From: Paenibacillus_E allorhizoplanae
GTDB lineage: Bacteria > Bacillota > Bacilli > Paenibacillales > NBRC-103111
Reading direction: 5' to 3'
Assembly (NCBI RefSeq): GCF_927798215.1
Contig: NZ_CAKMMW010000012.1
Coordinates: 62,001-126,000, forward strand
Length of the DNA stretch: 64,000 nucleotides
Shown one piece after another: positions 25,849 through 34,277 of this stretch. How positions within the stretch are numbered: position 1 is the first letter of the stretch; each line of letters starts with the position of its first letter. The notes under the pieces are model-generated. The model made no database searches. It was given only the letters and a program-made list of their open reading frames with translations, and had not been told where the DNA came from. The position numbers and the translations under genes are program-made.

Positions 25849-27509
25849 TTTTGAAGGAAGTAGGGGTAAAAGCTCCTGATTCACCTGAGGTGACACTGCT
25901 CCAGGATATAAGCTTTACGCTGCAGGAAGGATCCGTGACATTGCTTATCGGCCACGCAGGTTCAGGGAAATCTACACTGCTGCAAGTGATGTCGGGTCTC
26001 CTTAAACCGCAAGCTGGATCCATTACGGTGGATGAACAGCCGATTTGGCTGAAACCGATGAAAGCCGATCCCAAGCAATTGCTTCGCTTCGGCTTAACGT
26101 TTCAATTCCCCGAGCAGCAATTGTTCGCACGCAGCATAGGTCAAGAATTCGCTTATTCGCTTAGGCCGTATAAACTTGCAAAGGAAGAGCGGGATCGGCG
26201 CATTCGCGCGGCGACCCATGCGCTCGATCCGCATGGCGTTTTCGCCATGGATCGCTCGCCCTTCGCGCTCAGCGGCGGCGAGCAGCGCCGGCTCGCGCTG
26301 GCGACTACCTTCGCCACGGCGCCGGATTGGCTCCTCATGGATGAGCCAACTGCCGGCCTCGAGGCGGCCGCCGTGCGCGAGCTGCTGCGCATGCTGCGCG
26401 AGCGCAGCGGTCGTGGCGGACTCGTCGTCGCCACGCATGATCTGGACACGTTCTTTCCGCTAGCGGACCGTGTCCTCGTGCTAGACCATGGCGAGCTCGT
26501 CTTCGACGGCTCCCCGCAAGAGCTCTGCCGCGCGCCCGAGGTGCTGGCGCGCGCCGGGGTTGGCCTCCCGAGCTGCGCGGAGGCCGCTGTGGAGATGGCG
26601 CGCGTTGGCATCGCCATCGCGCCAGATCTGCTCACGCCGGCGCTTGCCGCGTCGGCGATCTTGGCTGCGCTGCGCGAAGCTGGCAGCGCTTCTGCGCCAG
26701 CGGCCCCGCTGGCCGCCGCGAGCGTGGCGCAGCCACCGCGGCCTGCGCAGCGGCAGGCGCTGGCGCCGGAACCACCCGCGCCGCAGGCGGGGTGGCTGGG
26801 GTTGGACCCGCGCGCGAAGTGGCTGCTCTACCTGCTGCTCGCCATCGGCACGATGGGGCAGCAAGGTTGGGGCAGCCTCGCGGTGGCCGCGGCGCTCGTC
26901 GGCTGCGCGTTTCTCGGCCTTCCGCGCAGTGTGTTGCGCGGGATCAGGAAAATCGCAACGTCGTATGCGATTTTCCTGATCTTTTCCGTCGCGCTGGCGG
27001 GGATCGAATTCTCACCGATCGGTTACTCAGTTGATAATGGCTGGAGCACCACCTTTATTCTGACGCGATTATTTGTCGTCTTGATGGCAGGCTGCTGGCT
27101 CGCCATGTCGACCCCCTATAGTCAGCTCGTGCAGGGACTGAACTGGGCTTTGAAATATTTGTACAAGGTGAAGCTGCCTGTGGCGTCCTTCTCCTTGGCG
27201 GTTTCGTTTGTTTTTCGATTCATCCCGCTCATCATGCGAGAGTGGCAGCAATTCTCGACGATCGTGCGAGCACGAGGGAAAGCCTCAGTCCGCCCAGGTA
27301 CGGTTCGCGTGCGCGACATTCCTGCGCTGGTCGTGCCACTCTTGTTAGGCATGTTCCACAAAGCGGAACAAATGACCGTCGCGATGGAGATGAAGCAAAT
27401 CGACGGCACAACGTTGCTGCTACGGAAGGACACACTGGAGTGGGCGAGAGCTGACACGGTCTTAGTTGTGGTTGCTTTACTTGCTTGGGGATTTTTGCTA
27501 TTTACGTAG
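25839..27509 (+). CDS. EcfA-EcfT fusion: ECF ATPase joined to transmembrane coupling subunit
   Basis: 556 aa; ATG after a full GGAGGTGATC ribosome site, overlapping the previous gene. Residues about 1-240 are an ABC ATPase (Walker A GHAGSGKST, signature LSGGEQRRLALA, Walker B WLLMDEPTAGLE, His in VATHDLD). Residues about 265-325 are an Ala/Pro-rich linker encoded by very GC-rich DNA. Residues about 330-556 are EcfT: several membrane helices, the coupling-helix motif VRARGKASVRPG and a second segment MFHKAEQMTVAMEMKQID. In most Bacillota EcfA2 and EcfT are separate proteins. With the upstream EcfA and divergent bioY this forms a complete biotin importer set, though the module may also serve other S components. 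Confidence 0.88.
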   Translation: MPIVLKEVGVKAPDSPEVTLLQDISFTLQEGSVTLLIGHAGSGKSTLLQVMSGLLKPQAGSITVDEQPIWLKPMKADPKQLLRFGLTFQFPEQQLFARSIGQEFAYSLRPYKLAKEERDRRIRAATHALDPHGVFAMDRSPFALSGGEQRRLALATTFATAPDWLLMDEPTAGLEAAAVRELLRMLRERSGRGGLVVATHDLDTFFPLADRVLVLDHGELVFDGSPQELCRAPEVLARAGVGLPSCAEAAVEMARVGIAIAPDLLTPALAASAILAALREAGSASAPAAPLAAASVAQPPRPAQRQALAPEPPAPQAGWLGLDPRAKWLLYLLLAIGTMGQQGWGSLAVAAALVGCAFLGLPRSVLRGIRKIATSYAIFLIFSVALAGIEFSPIGYSVDNGWSTTFILTRLFVVLMAGCWLAMSTPYSQLVQGLNWALKYLYKVKLPVASFSLAVSFVFRFIPLIMREWQQFSTIVRARGKASVRPGTVRVRDIPALVVPLLLGMFHKAEQMTVAMEMKQIDGTTLLLRKDTLEWARADTVLVVVALLAWGFLLFT

Positions 27510-27567
27510 TAGCTATCAGCAACCTAGTAGCTTCGGAAGTCTAGTAGTAGCTAACAAGCAGGCGCTA

Positions 27568-27750
27568 TAACGGACACAGCGGATGCTATTAGGTTGTATT
27601 TGATTGTTTGTGTAGGCTAACGGACACAGCGGATCTTATTTGTCTGAAATCAGAGAATTATTGGCTTGCTAGGGCCATTTAACGGCTATGGTGTCCGTTA
27701 GCTCCCCAAATGCCCCATTCTGGTCGAAATAACGTCATTCGTGTCCGTTA
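27568..27750. repeat. Intergenic repeat cluster, TAACGGACAC family
   Basis: TAACGGACACAGCGGAT is present twice, identical (27568-27584, 27618-27634). Its reverse complement core GTGTCCGTTA appears at 27691-27700 and 27741-27750. Two direct and two inverted copies could fold as a large cruciform or hairpin. The 27510-27938 gap holds no other gene I can support. Confidence 0.8.
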
Positions 27751-27938
27751 GAATTGCTTTGCTTCTTCTCTGTTCCTCCGCTTCTCAGTTCGTACGCAGT
27801 TCTCCACACCTCCTCTTGCTCTCGGTTCCCCAGATTTCCTCTAACTCCCCACCCGTTATCAAAATCTAGGAATATTTCTCTCAATCACTGCTTACAAATA
27901 GAGTGATAGATGATTCCTCGAGAAATGGGTGGTTTACT

Positions 27939-29009
27939 ATGAACGTCCGAGGCAAGAGGTTCCTATTTTACACATTACTAGCGGGAGTGTTTACGCTTCT
28001 TATTCTTTTTTTCATTAGTGGTCTCAACTCTCCAACAGCTCCCATAATCATAGAAGTACAGGCCGAGGAATTGACCCAATCTACTATGTCAACGCCTGTG
28101 CCCGTGTATACACCTGCGTCTGCGCCTATATCTGCACCTGCGTATGTGACTATGTCTGATCCTGATCCTGTGTCTACGCCTGATCCCGCGCCTTTTGAGA
28201 TTTCTCCCCTTTCATCGGACAAGCCTGAGCAGCCACTCCCAGCGCAAGTGGACACAGTAGTCACAGCCCCACCTCAGACAACTTCCGTTACAGTGGACAC
28301 CTATATGCCCAATGGGGTTGTCGCACCGTCTGCTTCATCCAAAGTCAGCATACCCGTCCTCAACTATCATAGCGTCACCATTGATCCAGGGAATGTGGTT
28401 GTTATTTCTCCAGCCAAGCTGGAGGCTCAGATGAAATATCTGCATGACCATGGGTATACGCCTATCTCTCTTGCAACATTCATTAACCTGATTGAAAAGA
28501 AAAGCGGTCTCGCGGCGCCTGATAAGCCTGTACTGCTCACGTTTGATGACGGCTATGTGGATAATGTGGAGGAGGCGATGCCGATTCTGGCCAAATACAA
28601 TTTCCCTGCTACACTCTTCATGTCACCAGGCATGGTCGAGGATGCCAGTTATTTGAATTGGGAACAGGTCAAGCAGCTGCAAGAAGCCGGCTGGGACATC
28701 CAACCGCATGGCATGACACATCCACATCTACCTAAGCTTTCAGCGGAACAACAAGCGTATGAGATCACCGAAGCTAGAAAGTTGATTGAGGAGAAGCTTG
28801 GCACGCAAGCAGATGTTTTTTGCTATCCATATGGGGAATATAACCAAACAACGGTGAAGCTTTTGAAAGAACACGGCTTTCGCTATGCGTTTACCATTGA
28901 TCAAGGCTACACGACCAATCAGCAGTCACCTTACTTGCTGAAAAGGCTGTTTATTAACGGGGAAGAAAGCCTGAAAGCCTTCATAAACAAGCTATCGAAA
29001 GCCAATTAG
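27939..29009 (+). CDS. Membrane-anchored polysaccharide deacetylase (NodB domain)
   Basis: 356 aa from the ATG at 27939 with GGGTGG upstream; the ORF extends to a GTG at 27903. The N-terminal helix (FLFYTLLAGVFTLLILFFISG) is a signal anchor, then a Pro/Thr/Ala-rich spacer. Residues about 140-350 are a NodB homology domain: LNYHSV, TFDDGY (catalytic base and metal Asp), HGMTHPHL (metal His pair H-x3-H), FCYPYGEYN. It probably removes acetyl groups from cell wall or surface glycan outside the membrane. It is monocistronic, ended by a bidirectional terminator. Confidence 0.87.
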   Translation: MNVRGKRFLFYTLLAGVFTLLILFFISGLNSPTAPIIIEVQAEELTQSTMSTPVPVYTPASAPISAPAYVTMSDPDPVSTPDPAPFEISPLSSDKPEQPLPAQVDTVVTAPPQTTSVTVDTYMPNGVVAPSASSKVSIPVLNYHSVTIDPGNVVVISPAKLEAQMKYLHDHGYTPISLATFINLIEKKSGLAAPDKPVLLTFDDGYVDNVEEAMPILAKYNFPATLFMSPGMVEDASYLNWEQVKQLQEAGWDIQPHGMTHPHLPKLSAEQQAYEITEARKLIEEKLGTQADVFCYPYGEYNQTTVKLLKEHGFRYAFTIDQGYTTNQQSPYLLKRLFINGEESLKAFINKLSKAN

Positions 29010-29049
29010 GGAGACGTTTTCCATAGGTTGCACTAGTTCAGACAACACA

Positions 29050-29090
29050 AAAAAGGAGCTACCACATTGTAGGGGCTAGCTCCTTTTTGT
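29050..29090. terminator. Bidirectional terminator
   Basis: AAAAAGGAGCTA (29050-29061) and TAGCTCCTTTTT (29077-29088) pair, with A/T runs on both sides. It serves the converging deacetylase gene and the leftward exporter operon. Confidence 0.8.
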
Positions 29091-29111
29091 CTCATTAGGC
29101 ATCTCGTACGA

Positions 29112-29627
29112 TCACCTCAACCACTCACAATAAGCCTCAAGCTCATGAAACGGCACCGTATAGAGGGCTAAGGTGTTCACAATGGATTTCGTCGAGCCGG
29201 GCAGTGCAAGGAATTTGGCAAAGAGCCGATTCTCGTGCCCTTCCCCAGTCGCAGAAGCCCAGAACTGAACCTGCCGGACTCCCGGATTGCCTGCTTTAAT
29301 AGCATCAACCAGTGCACGTAGTCCCTGTACGAATAGCGAGGTGCTTCGCAGCTCTTTTTCAATAAAAGCAACTTCGATCTGACATATATGTTGGTCCTCA
29401 TAGTCGCCGGGACCTGTTCCGTAACCGAAACCGGCCGCGCCAACCATGTCGTAGGACTCTTCATTGATGACGAGTATAACTTTACCTAGAAAGAGCGGAC
29501 TACTGATGAAACTGAGTTTCATGCCGAACGTGTAAGGCAAATTCAGTTCGGCGTGATGACGCAGCAGGAAGTCCATATAGGCTTCATGATCCATTTCAAA
29601 TTCGCTGACACGGAATTCAAAAGACAT
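29112..29627 (-). CDS. GNAT-like protein B of the exporter/peptide operon
   Basis: 171 aa. Its ATG overlaps the stop of the 33-aa peptide gene (TAATG), so translation is probably coupled. It is a paralogue of the 29772-30287 protein with identical length: both share the block (I/V)EVAFIEKELRSTSLFVQGL versus VDVAIADKALRGSRLFVRGL, followed by a conserved RLFAKF/RLYAKF. The fold pattern (long strand, then basic turn and helix) resembles GNAT acyltransferases, but the canonical R/Q-x-x-G-x-G/A acetyl-CoA loop is not intact. Alternatives are a peptide-binding or degenerate acyltransferase. Function not recognised. Confidence 0.7.
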   Translation of the reverse strand: MSFEFRVSEFEMDHEAYMDFLLRHHAELNLPYTFGMKLSFISSPLFLGKVILVINEESYDMVGAAGFGYGTGPGDYEDQHICQIEVAFIEKELRSTSLFVQGLRALVDAIKAGNPGVRQVQFWASATGEGHENRLFAKFLALPGSTKSIVNTLALYTVPFHELEAYCEWLR

Positions 29628-29728
29628 TATTGTGGCTGTACACGAAGTGAATCGTTAACCTTAACGATTTTACCGAAGCCGCTGCCTTTTTTAGAACCTT
29701 TGTCGATAGTAGGGGGAACTGGAAACAT
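29627..29728 (-). CDS. Small peptide gene, 33 aa, in the exporter/GNAT-like operon
   Basis: 33 aa, beginning MFPVPPTIDKGSKKG and ending VNDSLRVQPQ. The ATG at 29728 has an ideal AAGGAGG 8 nt upstream, and the TAA stop overlaps the next ATG (TAATG). The peptide is short, basic, Gly/Ser/Lys-rich in the middle and has no Cys and no hydrophobic signal segment. Lying between two GNAT-like genes and downstream of an ABC exporter, it could be the exported or modified product (RiPP-like or signal peptide) or a small partner protein. No known family recognised. Confidence 0.65.
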   Translation of the reverse strand: MFPVPPTIDKGSKKGSGFGKIVKVNDSLRVQPQ

Positions 29729-29771
29729 ACGGATGGCCTCCTTAATGTCGTAATTGTCTTGCCTATTTCCA

Positions 29772-30287
29772 TTATATCGCAGTGAATTTCTTTAGGGTAT
29801 CCCTTAAAATGTTAATTTTCTCACAAAAAACGACTTCTTTGCCGTGTGTACCCTCCCGAACGGAGCGTGCGCTAGTAAATTTGGCATACAGTCTGCATAT
29901 ATAATCGTTCTCAGCTAGTGCCGCAAGCCTAAGCTCCTGGACCTCCGGACCTCCCTGAACAATCTCGTTCACCATGTACAGCAATCCTCGAACAAATAAG
30001 CGTGACCCTCGGAGCGCTTTATCCGCAATGGCTACGTCCACAAAGGCAATATCCTTATCCTGGAAATCCTGCTCAGGGGTGCCGTAATAATAAGCAGCGA
30101 TGCCAACCACACGGTCATCGACATCTTTCGCAGCGATCAGGTGACCCTGAGTCACGTAGGAGTAAATGAGAGTAACCATTTCCAAGGTGGAATAGGCGGG
30201 GTGCAGGTCGCGCTTACGGGCTAACATGAATAAACTTGCCTTGGCGAAATCGTCATCGCTGACACACTTTTGGTAGCTTAACGTCAT
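29772..30287 (-). CDS. GNAT-like protein A of the exporter/peptide operon
   Basis: 171 aa from the ATG at 30287, which has AAAGGAG 7 nt upstream; the ORF extends to 30323 but overlaps the exporter gene there. It is a paralogue of the 29112-29627 protein (same length, shared central and C-terminal blocks, low overall identity). GNAT-like strand-turn-helix features appear around residues 80-110 (AFVDVAIADKALRGSRLFVRGL). It follows the ABC exporter gene by 28 nt. A role in modifying the downstream peptide or an exported molecule is a hypothesis. Confidence 0.7.
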   Translation of the reverse strand: MTLSYQKCVSDDDFAKASLFMLARKRDLHPAYSTLEMVTLIYSYVTQGHLIAAKDVDDRVVGIAAYYYGTPEQDFQDKDIAFVDVAIADKALRGSRLFVRGLLYMVNEIVQGGPEVQELRLAALAENDYICRLYAKFTSARSVREGTHGKEVVFCEKINILRDTLKKFTAI

Positions 30288-30315
30288 TGTGTGTCTCCTT
30301 TCTGACTTCCAGTCA

Positions 30316-32463
30316 TTATCCAATTCGTTTCTGAAGTGTTTGTTCTAAAGATTGTAGAATCTGCGGGTGTTCGGCCATTAAACGGTGAAAAGCTTCTTGT
30401 CTGACGGACAACAGTACCGAGGGCCCTATCGCCCTTACTGTTGCATTTCGAGGTACATTGTGAAGTAAGGCAATTTCGCCGAAATGATCCCCATCTTGCA
30501 GTACGGCGACCCGTCGTTCCCCACCATCAGGTGTACGTTTTATAATTTCAAATTTACCACGAACAATAATGTAAAATTTGTTGCCCTCATCGCCCTCACT
30601 CACAACATTCTCGCCTTCTTTGCAGGTTTCGGTTGTACATAACATAGCGATGTTCTTCAGCAGCGGAGGTGCAATACCTTCGAAGAAGGGAAGCTTGGCA
30701 AGCCTGTCCATGTCCACCGTGGCGTAGAGGCCGTCCAGAGACAGGTTAAATCCGAACTGCTTATCCCATAGGCTGCGGTAAAGATTGCTCTTATGTAGAA
30801 GCTCATGGTGGGTACCAGAGTCCACAATTCGGCCGTCATGGAAAACATAAATGCAGTCGGCGTTCTTAACTGAGGATAAGCGATGTGTCACGGATACAAT
30901 GGTCTTCTCAGATCTAAGCCGATCAACGAGCTGGTTAATGTCCGCTTCGGTAGCTGGATCCAATGCTGATGTTACTTCATCGAGCAGCAAAATGTTCGGC
31001 TTCCTGAGGAGCGCTCTTGCAATCGATAACCGTTGGCGTTCGCCTCCTGATAGTGAGCCCCCTTCATGATGCACCTGTGTATCGTATCCGTCAGGCCAAC
31101 TTGCAATGACATCATGGATGTTCGCCTGCTTGGCCGCCTCGATCATTTCATCTTCCGAAGCACCGCTATCCAGCAGCAAGTTATCCCGAATTGTCGTATT
31201 AAATAAGAAGGTATCCTGCGTAACGAGTGTGGACTGTCTTCGTAAAGAAGCTTCACTTAGGGTGCGGATGTCATAGTCATCCATAGAGACAGAGCCTTGC
31301 TTTGGATCATAAAAACGGGACAATAGCTGCAGTGCAGTACTTTTGCCAGAGCCGCTTGTGCCTATGAAAGCCACATAGCTCCCAGCTGCAATTTGCAAGC
31401 TTACATGTCGTAATTGATCGGATTCCTCGCTATAACCGAAAGTCACATCATCCATTCGAATCAAGGGAAGAGAAGAAGGCAGCTCGAGAGGATGAGGGAC
31501 CTCCGAAACGCTGGGTTGATGATCCATAATTTCTTGGATGCGCCGAAAGCTAATACTGGAATCGATAAGGTTCGGGATGATGTAGGCTAAGTTAGAGCCT
31601 GACTGTCCTACACTTAAGAATAAGGTGAAAAAGGCCATGAAATCGCCTATAGTCATCATGTCATGGAAGATCAAATAACCGCCAAAACCAATCATAATCC
31701 CGTTCAAAATCAGAAGTGATATTAGAGGGAGCCGCTCCATCATGGAATTGGTAAGCTGCAATTTTAGGCCAAAGGAAAAGAGCTCATGCACCTGCTTACG
31801 GGCTCGTTCTTGAAATCTGGCTTGCAGATGCAAACTTTTAATCGTTTTATGTCCCTTAACCATCTCATCAATCGTATTTGTGAAACGTTCCTGCGTTTCT
31901 TTGTAGAGAATATTCGCGGCTTCCGCGCGCCCTTGGAGGAGTCTCGGCCCGATAAACATCAGCGTGGATCCAGCAAGCATGGCCAGTGTGAGCTTCCATT
32001 CAATAGAGAATAGTAAAATGAGTCCAAGCAGAACGCTTAAAGCTTCCTTCAGGAAAAATGGGAATGCGATGCGTACCACTCTTTCTACGGAGCCCATATC
32101 TGCCGAGAATCGGGTGACAAGATCGCCAACTCTGTATGTTTGATAGAATGGGAGCGATTGCCGCTGTAGGTGTGTAAACAGCTCGATCCTTAGTTTTTTG
32201 ATGATCTGGCCACCGAGATTTCCAAGTGCGTATTCTCCGCCAATGCTTGCACAAATATTGAGAAAGCCGGTGCCAAGCAGTATGGTCAAGATGATTGCGA
32301 AATGATGAAGATTTTTGGGTATAAAAGCCTCGTCCACCATATATTTCAGGCTCATAGGAGCGGCTACCGAATATCCGACTTCTAGGAGGAGGCAGAATAA
32401 AAAAATGCTGGTCAGTCGCTTATAGGGAATCCAAAGGTTCAAAAGGGTTCTTAGGAAATTCAG
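30316..32463 (-). CDS. ABC exporter with C-terminal cyclic-nucleotide-binding domain
   Basis: 715 aa if started at the CTG at 32463, which has AAAGGTGG 9 nt upstream; a TTG at 32442 has no ribosome site. Layout: six-helix ABC exporter membrane domain (about 1-300), ATPase (about 330-560: Walker A GTSGSGKST, signature LSGGERQRLSIARALL, Walker B ILLLDEVTSALD, VTHRLS), then a cNMP-binding domain (about 590-710) with the phosphate-binding cassette FGEIALLHNVPRNATVRA. No N-terminal C39 peptidase is present, so any peptide cargo is not cleaved by this protein. The cNMP-type domain suggests ligand-gated export. It is the first gene of the leftward operon. Confidence 0.88.
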   Translation of the reverse strand: MNFLRTLLNLWIPYKRLTSIFLFCLLLEVGYSVAAPMSLKYMVDEAFIPKNLHHFAIILTILLGTGFLNICASIGGEYALGNLGGQIIKKLRIELFTHLQRQSLPFYQTYRVGDLVTRFSADMGSVERVVRIAFPFFLKEALSVLLGLILLFSIEWKLTLAMLAGSTLMFIGPRLLQGRAEAANILYKETQERFTNTIDEMVKGHKTIKSLHLQARFQERARKQVHELFSFGLKLQLTNSMMERLPLISLLILNGIMIGFGGYLIFHDMMTIGDFMAFFTLFLSVGQSGSNLAYIIPNLIDSSISFRRIQEIMDHQPSVSEVPHPLELPSSLPLIRMDDVTFGYSEESDQLRHVSLQIAAGSYVAFIGTSGSGKSTALQLLSRFYDPKQGSVSMDDYDIRTLSEASLRRQSTLVTQDTFLFNTTIRDNLLLDSGASEDEMIEAAKQANIHDVIASWPDGYDTQVHHEGGSLSGGERQRLSIARALLRKPNILLLDEVTSALDPATEADINQLVDRLRSEKTIVSVTHRLSSVKNADCIYVFHDGRIVDSGTHHELLHKSNLYRSLWDKQFGFNLSLDGLYATVDMDRLAKLPFFEGIAPPLLKNIAMLCTTETCKEGENVVSEGDEGNKFYIIVRGKFEIIKRTPDGGERRVAVLQDGDHFGEIALLHNVPRNATVRAIGPSVLLSVRQEAFHRLMAEHPQILQSLEQTLQKRIG

Positions 32464-32632
32464 GAATTATCGCCACCTTTCAATAGAATAAGATTACAGC
32501 ACTTTTTTAGGGTTGTAAACGACACGATTTGTCATAATTCGGTAAAAAAATGAGTTGTTGAATAGAACTCGAATTCTTCCCCACCTAACGTGTATAATAC
32601 AACTAACAATCCGCACCAAGGAGATTCCGTGC

Positions 32633-33025
32633 ATGAAAGAAACCAAAACAGCCTTCGCATCCATCGACGCCTACATAGCAACCTTTTCCCCTGAGCTTCA
32701 GGAGAAGCTTCAAACGATCAGATCAGTCATTCAAGAGTCCGCACCAGAGGCAACGGAGAAGATTAGCTACCAAATGCCTACCTTTGATCTACATGGCAAT
32801 TTGGTACATTTCGCAGCATTCAAAAATCATATTGGCTTTTATCCCACACCGAATGGGATTGATGAATTTGAGGAGGAGTTGGCGCAGTATCCGAGGTCCA
32901 AAGGGGCTGTCCAATTTCCACATGATCGACCGCTGCCACTAGCGTTAATCAGCAGGATCGTGAAGCATCGGGTGGCACAGAACAGTGAAAAAGCTCAGAT
33001 GAAATCACCGAAAAAGAAGAAATGA
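32633..33025 (+). CDS. DUF1801 (YdhG-like) protein
   Basis: 130 aa from the ATG at 32633 with AAGGAG 8 nt upstream; the ORF runs back to 32555 without a ribosome site. It has DUF1801 features: residues EKISYQMPTFDLHGNLVHFAAFKNHIGFYPTP, then KGAVQFP...PLPLALISRIVKHR. The family includes the B. subtilis YdhG/Fra frataxin-like iron chaperone; assignment to iron handling is by family only. A second DUF1801 gene lies at 51244-51615. Confidence 0.85.
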   Translation: MKETKTAFASIDAYIATFSPELQEKLQTIRSVIQESAPEATEKISYQMPTFDLHGNLVHFAAFKNHIGFYPTPNGIDEFEEELAQYPRSKGAVQFPHDRPLPLALISRIVKHRVAQNSEKAQMKSPKKKK

Positions 33026-33058
33026 AGATATAAGAATCTAACCGACGGTGGTGAAGCC

Positions 33059-33853
33059 ATGGAACAGCCGTACACGATCTACGAACAGCAAATGAAGGCG
33101 AAGCTGAAGCGTTGGGAAATACGTTTGCAAAAGCAACCTAACCTGATCGAGCGAGCCTCCAAATCCGTTCAAAATCGCATTAATCAAGTCATTCCCGAGA
33201 AGATCCACAATACGATCACCGCGACGGTGAAAGGGATTGTGCAAACGACTTTGTTCGGTATTCATTATATGCCTGCGACGGAGCCGCTGAAGGGCGTATC
33301 GATGGCGGACCGCGATGCGAAAGCCGAGGAGTTGCTGTCACTTTACAAAAAAATCGCTGCGGCTGAGGGCGCCGGAGCAGGGGCTGGGGGCATTTTGCTT
33401 GGCCTTGCTGATTTTCCGATTCTGATCGGGATTAAGCTGAAATTTCTTTTTGAATTAGCGCATATTTACGGGTATTCCACCAAGGACTACAGAGAAAGAT
33501 TGTTCATTCTGTATGTGTTTCAGTTGGCGTTCTCCAGTTCGAAGAAGAAGCCTGCGCTGCTTCATACGATTAAGAATTGGCCTGCAATTTCACAGAACTT
33601 TCCTCCTGCCGCCGACTATGCGAATCAAGTGAATTGGCTGCAGCTGCAGCAGGAGTATCGGGACACGATTGATTTTCGTAAAATGCTTCAGCTCATCCCC
33701 GGCATTGGGGCTGTCGTTGGCGCATGGGCTAACTTTGGCTTGCTGGAGGAGCTCGGCGTGGCAGGCATGAACTGTTATCGGCTGCGCAATTTGCAAGATA
33801 AAGCAGCCAAGGGAGACTCGCCGGCACCCGTTAGTCCGAAATCACAGAACTAA
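33059..33853 (+). CDS. EcsC family protein
   Basis: 264 aa; ATG after GGTGGTGAAGCC. The EcsC-domain pattern is visible: amphipathic N-terminus, AEGAGAGAGGILLGLADFPILIGIKLKFLFELAHIYGY (a Gly-rich hydrophobic segment, about residues 100-140) and a C-terminal IPGIGAVVGAWANFGLLEELG. Family members are membrane-associated and of unclear biochemical role. The final codons (VSPKSQN and stop) are encoded by the first copy of an intergenic repeat, so the C-terminus may have been redefined by that repeat. Confidence 0.82.
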   Translation: MEQPYTIYEQQMKAKLKRWEIRLQKQPNLIERASKSVQNRINQVIPEKIHNTITATVKGIVQTTLFGIHYMPATEPLKGVSMADRDAKAEELLSLYKKIAAAEGAGAGAGGILLGLADFPILIGIKLKFLFELAHIYGYSTKDYRERLFILYVFQLAFSSSKKKPALLHTIKNWPAISQNFPPAADYANQVNWLQLQQEYRDTIDFRKMLQLIPGIGAVVGAWANFGLLEELGVAGMNCYRLRNLQDKAAKGDSPAPVSPKSQN

Positions 33854-34016
33854 TCTTATCGTACACGTCGTCCATTCTGGATTAGTCCGAAATCGCCCAA
33901 CTAAACCGCGGCAAACACCCTCCTCACAAGAAAATTGGTTACATAGTTCGGCAGAATCGGACTATTTAGTCTTTTTCGAGTGGAACCCTTGTTATAGTTC
34001 GGAGAAATCGGACTAA
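33831..34016. repeat. Intergenic repeat cluster, TTAGTCCGAAATC family
   Basis: Direct copies lie at 33831-33854 (running over the EcsC stop) and 33882-33904. Inverted copies (TAGTTCGG....ATCGGACTA) lie at 33944-33964 and 33995-34016. The two-direct/two-inverted layout parallels the 27.6-kb cluster but with an unrelated sequence. The rest of the gap up to the Rex boxes shows no gene. Confidence 0.8.
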
Positions 34017-34253
34017 TACGAATATCGGCAAAAAAAGGGGGAGGCTGGCCCTGACACGTAGCCCCGAAGTCGCTCCCCAGCAGCAGAGCTCCGCTCTAAA
34101 TCCCCCCAAACCGCTTTAGCGCTCGCCCGGTTGCCACGTCCCTCAAAAAATTGTGCATTCTTTTTCCACGCAAATAGTCAACTAATCAGTTATTTTCGTG
34201 AATAACGCGCATACACTAGAAGAGAGTCGGTTACCGGCTCACCTTGTGAGAAG

Positions 34254-34271
34254 TTGTGATTATTTTCACAA
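34254..34271. promoter_or_regulatory. Rex operator 1
   Basis: TTGTGATTATTTTCACAA, an 18-bp near-palindrome with the TTGTGA/TCACAA arms of the redox repressor Rex, which senses NADH/NAD+. It lies about 45 nt upstream of the NADH dehydrogenase start. Confidence 0.85.
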
Positions 34272-34277
34272 GCATAT

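Noticed and set aside
26153..26979. Long overlapping ORFs on both strands in the GC-rich part of the EcfA-EcfT gene
   Set aside because: They arise from high GC and few stop codons; composition is Arg/Ser/Pro-rich, there is no ribosome site, and the real frame has full ATPase motifs.
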